Below are positions 13,814 through 17,222 of a DNA stretch of 17,222 bases, piece by piece. A program made the translations under genes and the position numbers. The stretch's first letter is position 1. Each line of letters starts with the position of its first letter. The notes under the pieces are model-generated. The model was given only the letters and a program-made list of their open reading frames with translations, was not told the origin of the DNA and did no database searches. Source of the stretch: CAZLNV01 sp964561095 (GTDB lineage Bacteria; Bacillota_I; Bacilli_A; RF39; UBA660); assembly GCA_964561095.1 (NCBI GenBank), contig CAZLNV010000019.1, positions 1 through 17,222 of the forward strand, read 5' to 3'.

Positions 13814-15598
13814 ATGGAACAAGAGAAAATTAGAAATTTTTCAATAATAGCGCATATTGATCATGGTAAATCTACTTTAGCAGACAGAATACTTGAAACA
13901 TGTGGTGCGATTAGTGAAAGGGAAAAAAAGAATCAAATATTAGACAATATGGATTTAGAACGTGAAAGAGGTATCACTATTAAATTAAATGCAGTGGAAC
14001 TTAATTATAAAGGTTATACTTTGCATTTAATAGATACTCCAGGACATGTTGATTTTTCATATGAAGTAAGCAGAAGCTTAGCAGCCTGTGAAGGAGCTAT
14101 TTTAGTTGTTGATGCTACTCAAGGAATTGAAGCACAAACTTTAGCAAACTTGCATCTTGCCCTTGATAATAAACTTAAAATTATACCTGTTATAAATAAA
14201 ATAGATCTTCCGGCGGCCGACCCAGCCAAGGTTAAAAGAGAATTATGTGATTTAATAGGTTTTGATGAAGATGAAATAATTTTTTGTAGTGCTAAAACCG
14301 GAGAAGGAATAAGTGAATTATTGGACGCAATTATTGAAAGAATTCCAAATCCCAAATCAACTCTACCCGCATTTAGAGCTTTAATATTTGATAGTTATTT
14401 TGATTCCTATAAAGGTGTAGTGACTTTGATAAAAGTTACTGATGGGGCTATATCAGTAGGTGACAAAATAAGAATGATGTCAAATGATAAAATTTATGAG
14501 GTTTTAGAACTTGGTAAACATACCCCCAAAGAAAAACTATTAAAAACATTAAGTAAAGGCGAAGTAGGATATTTAAGTGCCAGTATTAAAAGCATTGGAG
14601 ATGTGAGAGTAGGGGATACTATATGTAAGAGTGGTGAAGTAGTGGAGGCACTGCCAGGATATAAACCAATGAAACCAATGGTATATTCCGGACTTTACCC
14701 AATAGACTCATCAAAATATAATATGTTAAAAGAGGCTCTTCAAAAATTAAAACTCAATGATGCAGCTCTTGTGTTTGAACCGGAAACTTCAACAGCTTTA
14801 GGATTTGGATTTAGATGCGGATTTCTTGGACTTCTTCATATGGAAATAATTGAAGAGAGAATAGAAAGAGAATTTAATATTGATCTAATCGCAACATCAC
14901 CCTCAGTTATTTACGAAATTGAATTGACTAATAAAGAAATAATGTTTATAGATAGTCCAAGCAAAATGCCAGAAGCTATTAAAATCAATTCTATAAAAGA
15001 ACCGTTTGTACTTGCTAATATATATGTTCCAAGTGAATATGTGGGCCCAGTTATGGAACTATGTCAAGATAAAAGAGGCATATATAAAACAATGGAGTAC
15101 ATTGATGAAAAAAGGGTAAATATTGTTTATGAAATACCTTTGTCAGAAATTGTATATGACTTTTTTGACAAATTAAAAAGTTTTACAAAGGGTTATGCTT
15201 CCTTGGATTATGAATTTATAGGTAATGAATTAAGCAAACTTGTAAAAATGGATATACTTTTAAATGGAGAATTAATAGATGCATTAAGTATTATTGTGCA
15301 TAAAGATTCAGCATATAAAAGAGGAAAAATAATAGTAGAAAACTTAAAAAAACTTATACCTCGTCAAATGTTCAGTGTTCCTATTCAAGCAGCCATTGGA
15401 TCTAAAATAATAGCGAGAGAAGATATACCTGCTATGAAAAAGAACGTTTTAGCTAAATGCTATGGTGGAGACGTATCTAGAAAAAGGAAACTATTAGAAA
15501 AGCAAAAAGAAGGTAAAAAAAGAATGAAACAAATAGGCAGTGTTTCAATTCCTGAAGAAGCATTTTTGGCAGTTTTAAGCAATGATGAAAATGAATAA
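13814..15598 (+). CDS. lepA: Elongation factor 4 (LepA)
   Basis: 594 residues, the family's usual size. A ribosome-dependent GTPase that back-translocates or assists ribosomes. G motifs: AHIDHGKS (13-20), RGIT (52-55), DTPGHVDF (74-81), NKID (128-131), SAK (159-161). The EF4-specific C-terminus is present: SYIDEY-type block TMEYIDEKRVNIVYEIPLSE, and YKRGKIIVENLKKLIPRQMF, AAIGSKIIAREDIPAMKKNVLAKCYGGDVSRKRKLLEKQK. The 5' end carries GGAAAGTGAT before ATG. The partner hemW follows 50 nt later, the usual Bacillota order. Confidence 0.97.
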   Translation: MEQEKIRNFSIIAHIDHGKSTLADRILETCGAISEREKKNQILDNMDLERERGITIKLNAVELNYKGYTLHLIDTPGHVDFSYEVSRSLAACEGAILVVDATQGIEAQTLANLHLALDNKLKIIPVINKIDLPAADPAKVKRELCDLIGFDEDEIIFCSAKTGEGISELLDAIIERIPNPKSTLPAFRALIFDSYFDSYKGVVTLIKVTDGAISVGDKIRMMSNDKIYEVLELGKHTPKEKLLKTLSKGEVGYLSASIKSIGDVRVGDTICKSGEVVEALPGYKPMKPMVYSGLYPIDSSKYNMLKEALQKLKLNDAALVFEPETSTALGFGFRCGFLGLLHMEIIEERIEREFNIDLIATSPSVIYEIELTNKEIMFIDSPSKMPEAIKINSIKEPFVLANIYVPSEYVGPVMELCQDKRGIYKTMEYIDEKRVNIVYEIPLSEIVYDFFDKLKSFTKGYASLDYEFIGNELSKLVKMDILLNGELIDALSIIVHKDSAYKRGKIIVENLKKLIPRQMFSVPIQAAIGSKIIAREDIPAMKKNVLAKCYGGDVSRKRKLLEKQKEGKKRMKQIGSVSIPEEAFLAVLSNDENE

Positions 15599-15625
15599 AT
15601 AGTAATAGATTTTTATTAATATCTT

Positions 15626-15634
15626 TGATATAAT
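15626..15634 (+). promoter_or_regulatory. Extended -10 promoter of hemW
   Basis: TGA-TATAAT (hexamer 15629-15634), 14 nt before ATG, with no clear -35. hemW may also be read from lepA, as no terminator lies between. Confidence 0.55.
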
Positions 15635-15648
15635 GTAGTTGTGATAAT

Positions 15649-16740
15649 ATGAGAAGTATTTATATTCATATTCCTTTTTGTAAAAGCATTTGCTCTTATT
15701 GTGATTTCTGTAAAATGATTTACAATTCTAATTGGGCAAACACTTATTTAGATGAACTAAAAAAAGAAATTAATACCTATTATGAAGATGATGAAATTAA
15801 GTCTATCTATATTGGTGGAGGAACACCATCTTCATTAAATAATGAAGAATTAAAAAAATTATTTGAAATAATAAAAACTTTTAAATTAATTAAAAATTGT
15901 GAGATTACTTTTGAAATGAATGTTAATGATATCAATGATGAAATATGCAGAATATTAAAAGATAATATGGTTAACAGAATAAGTGTTGGGATAGAATCAT
16001 TTGATCAAATGAATTTAAAATTCTTAAATAGAAAACATACTATGAAAGAAATTAATAACAAAATCAATTTATTGAAACTATATAATTTTAATAACATAAA
16101 TGTTGATTTAATATATGCACTTCCTATTGAGACGTTTACTACATTTAAGAAAGACTTAAATAAAATATTAAAGTTAAATGTAAATCATATAAGTACATAC
16201 TCATTAATTATTGAAGAAAACACCGTTTTATATAATAATAAAGTAAAAAATATTGAAGAAGAACTTGATTACAAAATGTATCAATATATTTGTAAGACTT
16301 TAAGAAAAAAGGGTTATATTCATTATGAAGTAAGCAATTTTGCAAAAGAAGGATATGAATCAATCCATAATTTAACTTATTGGTACAATGATGAGTATTA
16401 TGGATTTGGACTAGGAGCTTCAGGATATATAAATGGCGTTAGGTATGATAACACAAGAAGTTTAAATAAATATATAAATAGTTCTTACAGGGTTAATGAA
16501 TATTTTGTTTCTAAAAAAGAAGAAATGGAAAATGAAGTAATGCTTGGTCTTAGATGCTTAAAAGGAATAGATATATACAACTTTTATAAAAGATTCAATG
16601 AAAATATTCAAGATGTATTTAATATAAAAGAACCTGTAAAAAAAGGTTTGCTTGTTTTAAAAGATAAATACTTAATGATACCTGAAGAAAAAATATATAT
16701 AATGAATGAAATAATAAATAATATTATTAACACAAAATAA
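15649..16740 (+). CDS. hemW: Radical SAM protein HemW
   Basis: 363 residues. Starts SIYIHIPFC with CxxxCxxC at Cys11, Cys15 and Cys18, the [4Fe-4S] site of radical SAM enzymes, and a further Cys21 in YCDFCK. SAM-binding GGGTPS is at 56-61; NRISVGIES, NVDLIYALP and HISTYSL follow; HEVSNFA-type HYEVSNFAKEG and YYGFGLGASGY mark the HemN/HemW family. HemW is regarded as a heme chaperone or a protein derived from coproporphyrinogen oxidase, and older databases call it HemN. The protein's cofactor need is unclear here, as no heme genes are in the window. ATG 15649 has GTGAT 3 nt upstream. Confidence 0.93.
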   Translation: MRSIYIHIPFCKSICSYCDFCKMIYNSNWANTYLDELKKEINTYYEDDEIKSIYIGGGTPSSLNNEELKKLFEIIKTFKLIKNCEITFEMNVNDINDEICRILKDNMVNRISVGIESFDQMNLKFLNRKHTMKEINNKINLLKLYNFNNINVDLIYALPIETFTTFKKDLNKILKLNVNHISTYSLIIEENTVLYNNKVKNIEEELDYKMYQYICKTLRKKGYIHYEVSNFAKEGYESIHNLTYWYNDEYYGFGLGASGYINGVRYDNTRSLNKYINSSYRVNEYFVSKKEEMENEVMLGLRCLKGIDIYNFYKRFNENIQDVFNIKEPVKKGLLVLKDKYLMIPEEKIYIMNEIINNIINTK

Positions 16741-16764
16741 AACCCTTAAAAGGGTTTATTTTTC
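16740..16764. terminator. Bidirectional terminator between hemW and tRNA-Ser
   Basis: AAACCCT/AGGGTTT (7 bp, 16740-16746 with 16751-16757). TTATTTTT follows on the plus strand and TTATTTTG on the minus strand. Confidence 0.78.
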
Positions 16765-16767
16765 TTA

Positions 16768-16858
16768 TGGCGGAGTAGGAGAGATTTGAACTCTCGCACC
16801 AGTTTCCCGATCTACACCCTTAGCAGGGGCGCCTCTTCAGCCACTTGAGTACTACTCC
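16768..16858 (-). tRNA. tRNA-Ser(GCU)
   Basis: 91 nt with encoded CCA and discriminator G. Acceptor GGAGTAG/CTACTCC, anticodon stem CGCCC/GGGTG with loop CTGCTAA giving anticodon GCT (16822-16824), the long variable arm of class II tRNAs, T arm GAGAG-TTCAAAT-CTCTC. Reads AGC/AGU. Confidence 0.96.
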
Positions 16859-16872
16859 ATAACTACCTAAAT

Positions 16873-16901
16873 ATTTTACTACATTTTTTATTTTATGTCA
16901 A
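16873..16901 (-). promoter_or_regulatory. tRNA-Ser promoter
   Basis: Minus-strand consensus -35 TTGACA (16896-16901), 17 nt, -10 TAAAAT (16873-16878), 14 nt from the tRNA 5' end. Confidence 0.85.
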
Positions 16902-16914
16902 TTTTTATTATTTA

Positions 16915-16943
16915 TTTACAAACTCCCATATTTATTATAAAAT
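16915..16943 (+). promoter_or_regulatory. Promoter of the prepilin gene
   Basis: TTTACA (16915-16920), 17 nt, TAAAAT (16938-16943). The SD AGGTGGTC begins at 16950 and ATG is at 16960, so the leader is about 10 nt. Confidence 0.6.
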
Positions 16944-16959
16944 TAACATAGGTGGTCAT

Positions 16960-17222
16960 ATGAAAAAAGGATTTACTTTAATTGAACTTCTTGCTGTAAT
17001 TGCACTTTTAGCTACATTAATGGTATTTGTTGTTCCCAATGTGTTAAAAACATTATCTAATAGTAAAACAAGTTTAAGCAGCATTCAAAAGAAGCAACTA
17101 AAAGAGGCAGTTGAATTATATATACGTGATACTTGTATAGACCCAATTGAAGATACTACGTGTACATTGGAAGCAAAAACAGCAACAAATTTAATAACCA
17201 ATGGTGGATTTGAAGATGGGAC
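16960..17222 (+). CDS. Type IV prepilin-like protein (3' end outside window)
   Basis: The first 87 residues are visible. MKKG followed by FTLIELLAVIALLATLMVFV is a class III prepilin leader: cleavage after Gly4, N-methylated Phe, and Glu5 of the mature protein. The hydrophobic helix spans about 5-25. The next part (SNSKTSLSSIQKKQLKEAVELYI) continues the pilin helix, then two Cys occur (DTCIDP, TTCTLE). Such proteins build type IV pili, ComG-like competence pili or secretion pseudopili. Which one cannot be told without the downstream genes. ATG 16960 is preceded by AGGTGGTC. Confidence 0.88.
   Translation, partial: MKKGFTLIELLAVIALLATLMVFVVPNVLKTLSNSKTSLSSIQKKQLKEAVELYIRDTCIDPIEDTTCTLEAKTATNLITNGGFEDG

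Noticed and set aside
1391..16740. Genetic code 4 (UGA = Trp)
   Set aside because: All genes are complete with TGG for Trp and no in-frame TGA appears, so the standard bacterial code fits.
1..17222. CRISPR array, insertion sequence or prophage
   Set aside because: No spaced repeats beyond the two-copy 12-mer, no transposase or integrase, and no phage structural genes were seen.

Overview
The window is a compact, very AT-rich piece of bacterial chromosome (AT content judged by eye, not computed). Its genes point to a low-GC Bacillota lineage: an infC-rpmI-rplT operon, parE-parC followed by a ylbD/ylbE-like pair, a lepA-hemW pair, and strong Shine-Dalgarno (SD) sites. The ylbDE-like pair suggests class Bacilli. 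An uncultured gut lineage such as RF39, or a walled relative of the Mollicutes, would fit, but that is inference. Tryptophan is TGG throughout, and none of the 17 complete genes ends in TGA (11 TAA, 6 TAG).

Layout. 1-1292 (-) is an amidohydrolase of the MTA/SAH deaminase type, cut by the left edge. It is divergent from 1391-2084 (+), a small membrane protein plus a lipoprotein. 2090-3534 (+) is infC-rpmI-rplT, with a strong promoter, a leader that folds as a transcription attenuator, an AUA start codon for infC, a C-terminally extended L20 and a terminator. 3536-5997 (-) holds a tRNA-Gln(CUG)-gltX-tRNA-Glu(CUC) unit, an 83-residue unknown protein, and tRNA-Ile(GAU) with tRNA-Glu(UUC). 6066-6708 (+) is a DUF5684-like membrane protein. 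6711-11829 (+) is parE-parC-ylbD-ylbE, ending in an intrinsic terminator. 11811-13723 (-) is a cassette of three unrecognised genes: a possible PemK-like protein, a helical-bundle protein and an HExxH zincin-like protein. 13771-16757 (+) is lepA then hemW. 16768-16858 (-) is tRNA-Ser(GCU), and 16960-17222 (+) is the start of a type IV prepilin-like gene.

Most of the window is translation machinery (IF3, L35, L20, GluRS, EF4, five tRNAs) and chromosome decatenation (topoisomerase IV). The best regulatory finding is the infC leader: a 10-bp anti-terminator stem and an 8-bp terminator hairpin with a GCAA loop compete for the same strand just upstream of the SD and the AUA start. The best candidate for something undescribed is the minus-strand three-gene cassette between parEC-ylbDE and lepA. 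Its role cannot be read from sequence alone. There are no insertion sequences, CRISPR arrays or phage genes, and no stretch over 300 bases lacks a gene.
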